Shown: positions 42,347-55,942, counted from the stretch's first letter. The stretch: 64,000 bases of DNA from Nymphaea colorata (GCF_008831285.2 NC_045145.1:17420802-17484801), one strand, 5' to 3'. The notes: generated by a model not told the origin, from the sequence alone. Numbers and translations are program-made.

Positions 42347-45300
42347 ACAAAGTCAGTCTGCAAAATATAAGCAACAAAGCACATAAAATGAAGAGATAAT
42401 TTGACATATATATCTTTTGAGATCCATCACTACTGGAGTGAAAAAGAAAGTGACAAAAAGAAAGCACAAAAACGGGGGGAGGGAGAGAGAGTTAATGGGA
42501 ATCGTTTGGATAGTCTATTGTAAAAGTAGAGATTAAGTTGCAAATATAGACTAAATTGTTTTTTTCAAGGATTTGAATTACCATGTAAAGGAGGATAAAG
42601 AAAGACATGGATGAAAATAAATGAATATCCATTGGCTACATTTGGTGTACGGTAGATTTCAACCCTTATATATATAAACGAGACTGATTCAGAAGTCACT
42701 TAATTCATTTGATTGATAGTTTATGTCAGATATAAAGTGACATGAGGCGCATTTGTTAACATTAATTAAATTGATAAAGTAGTTATATCTAGTTTTCGTA
42801 ACTTCACATTTTCTACATGTATACATTTGTGATCACATTATCTGGGTTTTCTAATCACCTTAGAAGTCATGATGTTTAAGTTTAAAATTATTATATTTAA
42901 TCTAGATTAATTTTTTTGTGTTTCTGGTTATTGGGACATGGAGATTACGATGCATGTGAGAACGAGTTTGACGAGGAGGTGCACTGAATGAATCCAGAGG
43001 CAGCAAACATTTTTTTTAAAAAAAAAAAAAATCTGAGGCAGATGTTGTTCTTGGGAAAACTTTACAGGTGGCATCAAACAACTCCCAAGCATAGTCTATT
43101 TCACACTAAGTTCAGTGAATGGGCATCTTTCAAACTGCAGAATCTTTAAAAATAATGAAAGCGAGGCAACCAAGGACCAGACTTGAGATCCACACCACTT
43201 AGAAGAACGCAAAACCAACTTGACTCTGAAAACGAAAGCCCCCAACATGTTCATGAATTCCATTTCCACCACGGCAAAGTAACTATGCTAAGAAAGGAGA
43301 TCTTAGGATGTTATTTTCAACTGTGGAACTTGAAAAGCAGGTGCTACCGAAAGTTTCCTTTCAAGAGATTGAACTTAGAAACCTAACCATGGCATCTCTT
43401 AACAAGAAAAAACAAAACAAATCTTAATTTTTGAGTGAGCAAAAGAAGCAGTTTATCGTATCATTCAAATGAGAGATGAAAGCTCTCACCCAATCCCTTG
43501 TTTCTTTAGGGTACATTACCTATTTACAGTATCTTATAAGTGTCACCATTGTCACACTTCACATAAACTATAGTTTATAGTTTATGTGTCAGGTGGCTCC
43601 CATTTTAGAGTACAGAAAATTGATGCTCTAGATATTAAAAACGAAAACTGGTCGTCTACCAATGCCTACCCCAACTTTTACGCCAACACCATTCATTTCC
43701 CCATTCATTTCTCTGCTTTCTTGGGAAAGATCTATATGTCAAACACGATTTCATCTTTTTTTAAGGCATATACATTTTTGAAAATATTTGGCTATAAGTT
43801 GTCCAGTTAGATGATCCTTGATAGAAGCCATTATTTTCTTTAAGAAAAACATTGTCGAGGGTGCAGTAGAGGTTGGGGAAGAAAAAACACTTCATGCAAG
43901 CAACCTTTTTATATTGTCTTGGTTAAATTTGACCCTGAAGTTGTGATACATTTTGTGGTCTGACTTCTTTATGCCCTTCCCAAATTTAAACTCTGGTTTT
44001 TTCATGACCGTTGAATTTTGAAATGACAGGCCGGAAGTACTTGGTACGTATCAGATTCTGACAAATCGTGGGTAGATTCTCCGCAAATCAATTATGTGCA
44101 TCACATTTACACAGTGAAACTTTATAAAAGCAACTTGCAATCATCTCATGTTTTCCGTATAGTTAAACATGTAATCAAGCTTTTACTAGTTCGCGACTAC
44201 TGATCTGATTGTACAAGATCTCTTCTCTATGAGATAGCTTCGACATGAGATCCGAGGTTGATTTTGAGTCCACGTGAAGGCAAATCCATAGCTTAAACAA
44301 AAGGTAGATTTCTCAACTGAGGATTTCAAACTTATGTTATCTTGTGAATACCACGGATTTGTGGCCCGACTGAGGAGGGATCTGACCACATGTCCATGGT
44401 TTTAAGAAGCAAGTCACAATATTAGCAAAGCCCATGAAGCACTCGCAAGTATCTTTGAATCTCAAACCCGAAGCTATCAAATATAACCAAACAAACTTTT
44501 AAGGGAGCCATTTAGTTGTTCGATGTACCAGCTTTTCCTTTGAAGATTCTATAGATTACATGAACAACCTGGATCAAAAAGATGTACTCTTTCACATGGA
44601 TACTCCAATTTGGCCTTCTAGTGTCTTAGGTCCCGTTTGTTTCAATCCTGGGTAATGCAAGAAAAGAACGATCATAGGATTGAATTTAATTGCCAAAACG
44701 AAATCATGTGAGAGGAGGCCAGTGTTCTTTCCTTCGTTGTTGGTCGTGCCCAGCCAAGAAATGTTTTGTTATTTTCCAGACGGAGTTATCTATCTTGATG
44801 GGAAAACGTACGAAGCAAAAGCTTTTGTGCCTCTTTCCAGCAAACTATTGGACCCGTGTGAGTAGTCACGTTGGTGTTCTTTTCCAGGTTAGATCACACG
44901 TTTCTGAAATGAGAATCACTTTCTCTCCGACCTTCTGAATTCGACTACAAATGAAGCAACCTGCATAATGCGCCTTTCATGAACATCCTCCGGTAATGAT
45001 GTGATCATTTTGGAAATACATACCAGCCGATTTGTCACCATGTGCTATCTCTCTCTCTCTAAACGGGTAACTAGACCTGAGAAAGCTTTTCTTTTACCAG
45101 AAGTCACCAGCACAAACACAAAGTCTACATTGGATGCCTTGGGAAAACCTGTCCGGGAATTGGATACCAGAACAAATACCAGGTTCTGTGTTTATAGTTC
45201 CTGCCCCAGCATGACAACCAACACAATTCACCAAGCCTCAGGCTTCAAGGGATGGTCAAGACGCAGCAAGCAAGAACACTCTCTTAGCTCATGTCTTCAT

Positions 45301-47956
45301 CTCATCCGGCAACTGCGCCACACAAACACACAGCACGAGCAGTGGGGGTCAGATCACATGTGAAAACAGTAGACCTGGTCGGTCGTCTATCAACTCTGTT
45401 TGATAGCGATCTTACAGTCCTTCTCATCCGACCAAACTTCTGAGTTGAGGTGTAACGACCCACTAAAAAGTAAGCTATCAATGCTCATAATCAGTGACCA
45501 TGGCGTGGAAAGATCCATGGACGCAATTCGGAAAAGTGATTTGGCAGATTACTGTATAGTTATGCTCACATGTGGATGCGTCCCCAGACTAGCTAATTTC
45601 CAACAGAGCATGCCAAGTCTCCTTTCTCCAAAGATTACAGGAACCATTCCAAGGGGGGGCCCTCCGGCTTGGGCCTCACCTTTCGGCCATACCGCACTAA
45701 TAAGCCCTCCAACTAAAAGTGGGTCAATGCGTGCATCATTTTAGTGCAGCTCAGATGAGAAGATCCAAGCTGTTGATAGCGCTTGTGAGAACGAAGAGAC
45801 AAAAAGAAGAGAAAGCAACTGGACTACATGCATACAAGGCTAGGCATTCCTCCACAGGTGGGAACAATGGTTGGCCCCTTCAATAGAGGAACAGCGCAGT
45901 CCAGGTTTAATCATATTTTATTAGCAAGTCGGGATTAAGCAGACCCTTACCATGTACCAAGCTGAGTGCGCGCCATTGTATCCAGTTCACGGTAAGAATA
46001 TGGCCCCGGCTGCACGAGAATTCTTCTCCAGGTACTTTTGTTTCTTGAACCTGAATTTAGAAGAACTTGCTTGGAAAGAAACAGATTCTTGTTCCCTTTG
46101 AAGCAACTGCACCTTGGGGTTATCAAACGGTCCGAACAAGGTGATGTCATCTAAATAGGCCCACCAACTCACAACAAAATCATGAATAAACAGTAATAGT
46201 AGCTTACGGACTCGTTACGGGCTTTGTTGAACAATAATTCAGAGCACAATCATGCCGTTCTCTTCAGCAAACAATTTACCTATTCACTTAAACCGATAGT
46301 ATCTTGATTTAAGAAGCCATAAATTTCTAATCTGTATCTCCCTTTGGTAATCAAGAGGGGGTAAAGAGAAAAAGGTGAGTCATGAACGAAGTTGAATATT
46401 ATGAATGATCAGTCATAATTCAGCTTACAAGGGTCTTCCGTCAAATACTTGACCCGCTTATATGATGAAATAAGGGGACGTTTTTACGATGTCTGGAATA
46501 CATGACCCGCGCCCAAGACCGAACCAGAAGAAAGACCGTTCTAATGAATGGACGTTTCATGAACACAAAAACAGCAAGCAATGATCATCTGTTTGCTGTA
46601 ATCTGCAAGAATGCATCTATAGGATGTTGAAGCGAACACTTAGCACCATTATAACAGCCTCTCCATCCCACGTTGAATTCAATAACAGCTGGAGGATTCC
46701 GTAGAACTACATTGTTTCTTGTGAAAGCAACGATTTAGATCGGGTTGGGAAAATCGACCTGTCCTTTTTAATCGTTTTTTCCAAAGAAGAAGACAATAAC
46801 TGCCCTAAATTCACCAAAGAAACAAGCAAGCACGGTTGCTATAGACAAATTCCCAAATCATGACAAAAGCAAAGCAACAGGAAAGCACAACCGAGGGAAG
46901 GAAAAAAAGGAATGACTGAGCATGGGTAATTGCTATAACAGAATGGAGTTCAAATTCAAGAATCAAGACCATCCAGTGGCATATGGGAGTTTCGTTGCAT
47001 AAGGAGTGGTCAAGCATTCACTGACTTGACCGAGATCACATTAAAGCCACTCCAGAAGTGGAAAAAACCAGTCGATGCATCTCATAGTCATCAAAAATTG
47101 AAAGAACGTGCATACGTCTGATGTTTACCATCACACCTTGAACCTCAAGCAGCCTTCATTGGATCCAGTTACAGGAAATATTTTCAGTATATACCTTTTT
47201 CAGACATTATACCGTTAACGTATATGAACTAGTCTCTAAAAGGCACCGAGCTGCAAGCACTTACCATGTAATATAAGCGACGAAGAAGAAGAATTAGACT
47301 AATGTTTCATTCCTTCCCATTTTGGGTTACCAGCGACTGTTTTAAGACTCGAAATTGCTAGCAATAACCAAGCTACACATATCCTCAAACGATCACTCAA
47401 AACCTGAAATCTGAGTTGCAGAATGAATGGCATAACTTGAAGCCAACTTTGAGTTGTTCAAGCAAAGTGATCTAAGAACATTTTTCTTATACCACCTACG
47501 ATTTTAATGGTTGTACAATGGAGAACTACCAAAGTAGGTGCAAGAGTGGTGCAATACTGTGCAGATGTCCAATAATGCGAGAAATCTCCCTATGAACTCC
47601 TTGCATTCCAAGGTCATTCAAGTTAACAAAGCATGATTTTGACTCCAACCAAATGCAGATTGCAGCTTGAAGAGAAAATAATTTCATTGACCACCACAAA
47701 AGTGACCTTCCCAGACATGAATATCTGAAGTAGTAAAAGACCAGAAATAAGACTGCCCCGGTATTCATGTAATTTGATTAGTACCATATTTCTAACAAAA
47801 GGACATCCTTTCACAACCACAAACAGGAGATACATTGACGTGACTAACATCATTCCACAAAAATATACTCATAACTTGGCTACAGTAGTTGGAACCCATC
47901 ATAGAGACTAATTGGGACAAAACAGAGTAAGAATGATTTGCAAAATACTGACAAGG
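42344..47956. other. Intergenic, no gene recognised
   Basis: More than 5 kb with only short frames. The longest (45001-45363 and 45400-45744) show no domain. The right end should contain the 3' UTR of the leftward At4g26450-like gene. Confidence 0.4.
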
Positions 47957-48988
47957 TCATAGGTCTGGCATATCCACAGAAATTTCTTCCAGAGACAGAT
48001 AGAATGGATCATCATAACAAGGAAGAACCTGTGCCAAACAAGAAAAAAAAATAATTAAGGCAAAACAACAAATAAGAATGTTTAAAAGGAATGAAGAAAC
48101 CAACATGCTGCAGGTAAAGCTTTTCCCTTCTTTCCTTTTATAAGCTAACAAATAACCAGAAGAAACCATATTTGATGATTCGTGAGCCAATAAATTGCAT
48201 AGTTGTATAAATGCCACAGGTCTTACCTCACCGAAACCAAGGTATACATCGCTATGAAGAGCATTAATAGCAGCGGCAGATGAATTGCTTAAGAGATCCA
48301 TGTCAAGCAAATCAGTGATGGCAGAACCATAGCCTCTATGAACCTTTGGAAGGCAATCAGCATTCCTGGTATGATCAAGAAGATCCTCCAAGCTTGAGTA
48401 TGCGGCTTGTGCCCTAGATGCACAGCAGGAGAAATCAGCATCAATATGACCAAGCCCAGCATAAGAAGAAACAAAGACTAAATGGTCATAGTAAGACCGG
48501 CTGAATGATTGAAATGGCTCAATGATTACTGCAAGTGGTACCTTACGTAACACGGGAACACAAATAAGGACAGGAACCTATCTGTAGAAGGCATAAAACC
48601 CAAACGAAGAGGAAGCTTAAGAATTCCAACCATTAGCCTAGGTCCAGGTTACATTTCTTGTGGTCCTACCACAAGCCGGTAAAAATATCAAATTTATGCG
48701 GTCACAAAACGACAAAATTATACAATGACTATCACAATGAGAACAAATCCTTTTTGTTTCTCATACCGCTACTTATGATTCACGTAGTTTGTTATTTTTG
48801 GCGATTTAATATAGAAATAATTTGCCACACTCGTTGCAAGATTTTCAGGCACCATAAAGCAATTGGAAACTGATACTGGAACATCGGTTCAAAGTTTAAA
48901 ACCTCAAATAACCGTAACTGGAAACCAACAATATTGATCGTGAGAACTTACCTGGGAAACAAAGTGGAAAGGGTAAGTTGCACACACG

Positions 48989-49023
<35 letters not shown>

Positions 49024-51629
49024 GACTGTCTTGAGACATCTTCTGAAAATATGAATACGTTTAGGGGAAGAAAGCACTAAACTTACTCTTGATTCAGACC
49101 AACGCAAACAAGGCAGTTGAGCTTTGTATTTTTGGCTTGATAGAGTCTTCGAACCAAAGGCAGCCTGCTGAAAAGATCTCGCAAAGCAGTATGAAAGACC
49201 CCAGCATCTATTGTATTGATATTCACCAGGCTGTCGTAACTGGTCCACTTGCCATTGCCCGGTGTTTCATTAAAGAAGTCATTGCATGGGTACATCCGAT
49301 TATGACAAATATCTCTTACAAGAGATCCGATGTGCTGAGAAGCCTCGTGCTCAACTTCTGATGCAGAGAATTCAGAAGAAACGTGACCTAGAATAGGATC
49401 AGCAATTGCTCCTGGAAAGTTCATGTCAAACATTTGGAATGAACAAGGCAGAAGCTGCTTCTCTTCCTGAGGCAAATTACCACAATTTGATAAAACAGGT
49501 TCCGTCGAAGACTCAAGCTGGGGCTCGTTTGATGGCATCATCGTTGCGTCATCTACCTTAGGAGGTGGCTCAACTACAGAAGCCATTTCCACGTCAGATG
49601 GAAGGTTCTTGTCATTTAAAATTGATGCTTCACCTCCGAAGTTCTGAATGAGAAAGTAATCATCAGCATGTGAATTCCGTGGTGATGGCCACTCTCTGGG
49701 CCTCTTAGAACCCACGACGATGAGGTCTTTAAAGTCTTTACAGTCTCTTACGGGGGACATTGATACACTTCTGACACTAAATGATGCCCTGTTATCTTGG
49801 AGAGGCATCTCAGTAGTCATATCACCAAAGCCGGGTGGATATTTCTCGACCTCTTCTTGGTGCAAACGAGATTCACCTGAGATGCTCCGTACGTTAGCAC
49901 CTTCCTCTTGATTCGCATCAATTGTTGGAACTGGTTCTACAAACTCATCGGTGTCTCTAACGGTAGCAACTGCAGGAACATCAGGGCCAGTTAATCCAGT
50001 TCCCTGCAGCTGTGACTCACTCGAAGAGATACCGACCGAGTTATAGGCCACCTGGTCCTTCCTATCTTCTACATCAATGCCGTCAACGGTGGGCTTGTTT
50101 TCTGAATTGGAAAATGAGGAACCAACTAATCGGGAGTCATCTGCTGTCTGGTCCTTCATATCTGCTACGTTCATGGCGTCAACGGCGGGCTTGTTTTCTA
50201 CATTCGAAAATGAGGAACCAACTGATATGGGATTATATTCTACGCGGTCCTTCATATCTGCTGCATCCGCGGCATCCACCATGGGCTTGTTGTCTGAATC
50301 GAAAAACGAGGAACCAATTGATGTGGAGTTATATGCTGCCTTGTCCTTTATCTCTGCAACACCCAAGTTATCAACAGCGGGTTTGCTTTCTGAATTGAAA
50401 TAAGATGAGACAACTGCTCCTTGATCAGTTTGTGACGGGGGCCTTCGTTTCAAAGAAGAACGGGCCCTGGTAGGCACTTTAGCTACGTTACAGAACTGCA
50501 ACAAATCACTGCCTAAGGAGGCCGTTGAATTGTTCAAGTTAATTTTCTTGCAGACATTGCTGTCCTCCATTTTACAATCATCTGCAGCCGCCTCTTTGTA
50601 GTCGTCATTTTCAGTTTGTTGGGGTTTTGAACTTTGCTTATCATCCATCACATCCATGCTTGCTACAGTATCAGCATTTTTACCACCTAAAGGTTCTTGT
50701 ATTTGGGCTTCCTCCAGGTTATTAGTCATCAGTTTCACATCATCAGTGATAGAGCAACCGTCTTTCAGCTTCACATCATCAGTGATGGCAGAATTGTCTT
50801 TCCTACTACTCGAGGAACTTTCCCCAGGAAGGGCACAAGTCTCAAGCTCCGAGCTTGAACCACCAGCATTTTCATCTGCTGGTGTGCGAAAAGGCGTATC
50901 ACTAACTTTCCGCGTCTCTTCTCCGTCAGTATCAGCCAGTTTATCACCACGGCAGTTGGGAGCATCTTCCTCACTCTCGGGCATTTCAGAGAATGTAGCG
51001 GGCCTCTCCGAACTGTGGCCCCCAGGCCTTCCATTTTCCCTACTCCAATCAGAGCCATAGCCTCTAAACGAACCCGCCCTGCGTCTCCCTCTTGTTCTCG
51101 ATCCTGGCTGCTCATCGGCAAACCTCCTCCTTCCATAGAAAGGCACATCCGAGTTCCCCACTTGCACAGACCAAACATCATCGTCTCTACCAGGCACACT
51201 GACGTCATGCCCTGCGTGCCCCAAACGAGCGAGGGCCGAAGTCCTGCCGTCCGACTGAGTCGGAAGGCTTCCCTTATCACGCGACCTGAAATCCTGAAAT
51301 TCACCCGCATAACCTTTCGAACTCCCGTTGGCCCACCGACCAGGCAGCAAATGTGCCGGCAACAGGCCTTGAGAAACCAAGTACTCGGCAGCAAGCCTAC
51401 CTGCTTCCATCAGAACATCACCTCTCCGAGGAGGCGGAGGGGGGGGTGGTGGCGAAGTATAATGTTTCGCTGGGCCCCTATTGTAAGCGCGACTGTATCC
51501 CCTATACTCCTGGCTGTAGAAGCCCTGGCCACGGACCGAATTCTCCGGCGATATTCGGCCGGCGCGCAAACCCACCCCTGGATTCTTCGACCTTGGTCCA
51601 TCTCCGGGACTTCGGCGTCTGGCTTGCAT
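47957..51629 (-). CDS. Plant-specific protein of the At4g26450 family, 933 aa, function unknown
   Basis: Three exons on the minus strand, 49087-51629, 48227-48413 and 47957-48028, with GT-AG borders (strong GTAAGT donor after exon 1) and exact phase joins. The N-terminus is Arg/Gly-rich (MQARRRSPGDG, GRISPEN, RGQGFYSQEYRG). A run of Pro follows (about residues 60-67), then the conserved-looking RGDVLMEAGRLAAEYLVSQG (69-88). An FCNVAKVPTRARSSLKRRP block (379-397) precedes four tandem 32-residue repeats (409-536). The C-terminus from exons 2-3 includes AAYSSLEDLLDHTRN and ends ISVDMPDL. It strongly resembles my recollection of the uncharacterised Arabidopsis protein At4g26450 in the N-terminal and KVPTRxRSSL blocks. 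Mostly disordered and acidic; the Arg/Gly N-terminus might bind RNA, but that is speculation. Start: first ATG of the long frame. Confidence 0.85.
48979..49023. repeat. (CA)n(TA)n microsatellite in intron 1 of the At4g26450-like gene
   Basis: CA repeat followed by a short TA repeat, lying 64-108 bases inside the intron from the exon 1 donor. Confidence 0.93.
50022..50405 (-). repeat. Four in-frame 96-bp tandem coding repeats
   Basis: Within exon 1 of the At4g26450-like gene the protein repeats a 32-residue unit four times (residues 409-440, 441-472, 473-504, 505-536). Shared positions include S-(F/Y)-x-(N/D), then KP-x-VD, then KD near position 20, then GS or SS at the end. The units are diverged, so the array is not a recent slippage product. 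Confidence 0.9.
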
Positions 51630-52500
51630 TTTTAGTTAACGAAGCGTATCCTGATCAAAACCCCTCAACAACCACACATCCCTTATTCGTTCTCCCCCTC
51701 CTGTAACCCTAGAAAACCCTAACTAATCGGTACCACTGAAGCGTTCGGCTCAACAACAAACACCAGTTCCTCCCTTCTCCGTATTCCACGAACAAGCACC
51801 CCAAAATCTAGACCGACAAATCGATCGACACCCAAAACCCTAACCTCCGCCCCCTTCATTTCACAATCCTCATCTTCACAGCACACGAAACAAGGGCAAA
51901 TCACCCGCGATCGCCCAGGTAATTTTCCCAGAATTCAATGTCCAAAAACAAGATCGCGACCAACCCACCAGAAAATCCCAACCCCCAATCCACCAAACGA
52001 ACCCTAAATCTCCAGCAATTCCAAGGACGGTAACAAATCGGAGAAGGCAGAACCTCCAAAATCTATATCAAAGCCTCTCCCCGGAACACAACCATTTGCT
52101 CATTATTCAGCGGTGAGGGCCCGATCGGGTCGCGGCCTTTCTCTAATCGACGGAGGGATCGGAAGGTGAATGAAGAGAGACCCGATCGAAGGATCGTCGA
52201 TCTCCCCTTAACCGGAAAACAAGGTAGGGTTCGGAAGATTCGCAGCAATCCCTCCTCGATTGGCTGATCCACTTAGGGTGGCCTAATTTCCGTCCTTCCG
52301 GGTTTCCGTTTTTCTCTTTTCCCCTCACTTCCCCATTTTCTGCCGATTTCTCACGAAAGGAGTGGTGGTGGTCGAAAACAATGAAGAACAACCGACGGTC
52401 AACCATCTCATGGTCCATTGTCGAGGCGCACCGACTCCGTCCTTCGCTCGGCTCAGCTCCCCAACTCTAGGCTCGGTCTCCACTCGTACAACAAATGAAT
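51630..52500 (-). promoter_or_regulatory. Presumed 5' leader and promoter of the At4g26450-like gene
   Basis: GC content is higher than in the surrounding intergenic DNA. AAACCCTA-like (telo-box) words occur at about 51713-51723 and 51834-51842, typical of broadly expressed plant genes. A short upstream minus-strand frame (51719-51904) could be a leader ORF, but there is no evidence that it is translated. Confidence 0.4.
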
Positions 52501-52564
52501 TGAATATAGTCGACTAACTATCGCATTCCATTCCATGCATGCCTACTCTATCTCTTATATTAAA

Positions 52565-52590
52565 TCAGCTCGAGCTCGAGCTCGAGCTGA
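52565..52590. repeat. 26-bp perfect palindrome of CTCGAG units
   Basis: Alternating GAGCTC/CTCGAG hexamers form a self-complementary block from 52565 to 52590, in AT-rich intergenic DNA just left of dispersed repeat copy 3. Confidence 0.9.
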
Positions 52591-52722
52591 GCTTGTTCAA
52601 CTTTTAAAAGTCGAGTGCTGATTTATTATCAAACCAAAAGGTAGCCACTTTTTTTCTAATTTTTCCTCATTTGAATGGTGCCCATTTAAGTTTGTTCTTC
52701 TTATTTGAAGTGGTGGCCCAAG

Positions 52723-53162
52723 TAGGGATGTTAGTATATTCAATTTGAATCAAATTTTCGATTGATCATTGATCTGGTTCGAAAAAATCAGATATAGAAA
52801 AAAATTTAATATCCCATTAAGAAATCAGATCGAATTCAAATTTAATAAATGGCATCCAATCAGATTTGGATATACATAAATATCTGATCAGATTTGGATG
52901 CAGACTCAAACCGGATTCATTTTAAACAGATATCATGTAACTAATGCCATTACATCTTGAAAATTGGCAAAAGTAAGTTCAAAATTCATATTATGATTGA
53001 GATCTAAATATGGAAATCAGATTCGGATTGAATTTAGATTACAAAATCGGATTTTGGATTCGGATTCAAATATGACTTTTTTTTATTCGTATTCGAACCA
53101 AAATATATGAATATCTGAAAAACAAATATGATTAAGGTATATCTGATTCATTGACATCCCTA
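52723..53162 (+). repeat. Dispersed repeat copy 3 with short terminal inverted repeats
   Basis: An AT-rich, non-coding element of 440 bp opens with TAGGGATGTTA (52723-52733) and closes with TGACATCCCTA (53152-53162). The ends are inverted repeats matching at 10 of 11 positions. The interior shares the GATTTGGAT, AAATATCTGAT and CATCTTGAAAATTGG words of copies 1 and 2. No clear target-site duplication was found by eye. It looks like a small non-autonomous element of unknown superfamily. Confidence 0.6.
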
Positions 53163-54714
53163 ACTCTAAGAGAGCTGATAACAATTATGGCTTTAGATAC
53201 AATAAGTTGAACCAGCATAATTTATATTCAAACTCGGTTTTGATAGAAAAAAATTCGGCCACAAGGGTATAGTTTTCGCATCGGTCTGGGAACTAGCACC
53301 CAACGCAACCCAAGACCTCAAAGACAAAAGCAAATGAGAAAAATAACCGGAAATTTGAATTGGGTCCAGCTGCTGGTGAGGGTCATGGGGCCATATCGGG
53401 ATGGGATGCATTACTGTGGGTGGGTGGGCGCGTGAACAATACCTGCATTAAATGGAACCATCAAACCGAGACAAGTATGGTCCACCCCAGATCTTCCCTG
53501 CTTTGAAAAGAGAGGTGGACCGATAAAATATGCGAGGGTAAGAGGCTCACTGCTCATGCGACATGAGTCCCCTCTTTCCTATTTCCATCAATGCACCCCA
53601 TCTCCATTATCAAAAATATATTTTAAAGAACTGTTTTTTAGAATGGTTCGTGTTTTTTTTTTAATTTTATTTTGTAAATTCAAACAAAACAGTCCAAAGT
53701 TTTGGATTTAAAGTTAAAATAATTTGCATACGCAAGAATCTTGATCGGCCGGGTAGATTATAAGTTATGGATCCGATCATGTGTTGCCAGTTTTGATATA
53801 GATAATAGTTAAATATAAACACCTTCAAAAGTCAAATATGAAAGGACGTCCCTTTGTAATATTATGAAAATACAGTTTTTCGTAAAACGTGCAAATTAAC
53901 AATGTTTTATTACTACGACGAGGAGAAGGGTCTATTTTTGTCTTTAACAGCACTTGGCAATTGAATCGGATAAGCAACAATTCAGTTGATTCAAGGGTGC
54001 CATGCATGAGCTTTTATTTTTCTTTTAATATTATAAAATTTTTATTTAATTACTTTTATATATTTTTAAAAATAATTTGATATTTTTATTCGGTTCACAA
54101 CTAATTCAGTTGAACAAGCCAATTTTTCATTTCTCAAATGGGCTTCAATGAGTGTAGAGGATAGGACTATTTGATTGTTATGAGTGTTACTTCCTTAAAA
54201 TGGATCACGACACTAATTGATTGTGTATCGTATTTCATCTAGGTTTCGATGTATCAGAAGACTTTCAAGGCGAGGTGAATGGGTGCGCCTTTAGGTCTTT
54301 TAGAGGCGTTAGAGACGGTGAATTGGCACAATATTTTTATGTTTCAATTGTTTTATCTTTCTTTCGTCTTTTAATCTTTTATTAAGATGTATGGTATTAA
54401 TTTCCATTGATCAAAAACGCTGTCCTGATTTCGATTCAATTGCTGGAATCTCTCAAATTTTTCAAAAACTAACTGGATTAATCAAAGATCCGCTTTCAAT
54501 TTTGCTGACTTACCTAAATGTTGTTGAAGATCAACTCAATCTAAAAAAGATTTTAACAACATTTGCCTGGAGTATTATAATACCCACAAAAAACAGACTA
54601 CATTTCAACTTTCACGGGCCCCACAAACCAAACCATTTACAATTATGTTCCTCTAGAAAGATTAAAGGAGAGAGAGAGGAGCCCAACCACAACCCTCATC
54701 TAAGCCTAAGCATT
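53163..54714. other. Intergenic, no gene recognised
   Basis: AT-rich DNA. The 123-residue frame at 54391-54762 has no recognisable motif. Confidence 0.4.
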
Positions 54715-55015
54715 CGGCCGACCCAAACTAACACCCGAAACCCGGGCCTGGGCTCGGCCTGACACTTAAAACTAGAGTTTGAGCATGGCTGAGGCCCAAC
54801 CTGATAAATTTAAAATATATATATTTTTAATATAAAATAATATATAAATATAACTAATTGTAATAAAATATTATAACTATTTATATAAATTAATTAAATA
54901 TATATTAAAAAATTTATCGAGCTCACCCGAGCTATTAGGCCTAGTCGGGCAAACCCAATGCCCTTTTTTCGGAGCCCAAACCTAAGCCCACTCCAGCCCA
55001 GGACGGCGAAAAGTC
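54715..55015. repeat. AT-rich core with GC-rich arms, transposable-element-like
   Basis: The left arm has CCCGGGCCTGGGCTCGGCC, the core is nearly pure A/T (about 54810-54910), and the right arm has GGCCTAGTCGGGC and CCAGCCCAGGACGG. This composition is common in small plant transposons, but I could not align the arms as exact inverted repeats. Confidence 0.4.
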
Positions 55016-55942
55016 TGTTTTTTTATTAAATATGAATATAGTAGCGGATATTATTGCCAACAGGTCTCCAAGATGTTTTAAATATTTATCACAACCTTTA
55101 TTAGCATATCATTTTAGAAAAAGTAATTAAATTTGTTATTGAAGTTAAATTCTTTAGTGAAAATCAAGAAAATGTACAATAAAACATCATACAGGTGCCT
55201 CTCAAAACTTAAAACTCATGTTAACCACTAGCGACTATGGCAAGCCACTGGCTATGGTTAAAGCAACAAAAATAAATTCCGATTAATCAATTAAAAAAAA
55301 TACTAGCAAAGTCGGGATCGAGACCGGGAAATTAAATAATTCCAATTTGTCAATTGCCTTGAAGTTAGGAATACAGTAAAGGAAAAAGAAAATATTATCC
55401 TTATGACAAACACTAAAAAGAAAAAGTTTGTGGGCTGACCAACAAAATAATAAACAAAGGAAAAATTTACAGAAGGACCCTCGGTTTCTGGTTATATAAC
55501 GGAAACGTCCCCAAGTTTGGAAAATTTCATTAAACCTTCATTTTGTCATTTAAAAGTGTTTAACGGAAATAGTTAGTTGAGCCAATCTACCAAAGAGCCA
55601 AGGGATGCGTTGGCAGCCTCTCTAGCACTTCCATGCCTTCAATTTAAAGAAGGGCCAAGGCAATATTTCTAGAAAGATCAGATTTTCACATAAAACTATT
55701 GACATTACAATGATATTCAATCAAGCAAAAAGATTAATTAGGTATACCTAGATATTCTTTTCTACCCAATGTACCACCACCTAAAAGGTTTAATAGTTTT
55801 CCTAATGTCTCTTGTTAATCATCCACCTGCTCTGGATCATCATACAAACCTTGAAATCTATGAACTCTTTCCTATATTGCAGCCATTGAGTAGATCACAA
55901 GTGAGCTGATCTCGAGCTTCAACTTCGTCATAGAGCATGAAC
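55016..55942. other. Intergenic, no gene recognised
   Basis: AT-rich, without a supported feature. Confidence 0.4.

Noticed and set aside
45987-46172. Minus-strand frame containing AYLDDITLF, like a reverse-transcriptase YxDD box
   Set aside because: A single short motif, with none of the flanking reverse-transcriptase blocks, integrase, RNase H or terminal repeats visible. Probably chance.
51015-51635. 206-residue plus-strand frame
   Set aside because: It lies antisense to exon 1 of the At4g26450-like gene, whose exon borders, phases and protein blocks are coherent. The plus-strand translation has no motif.
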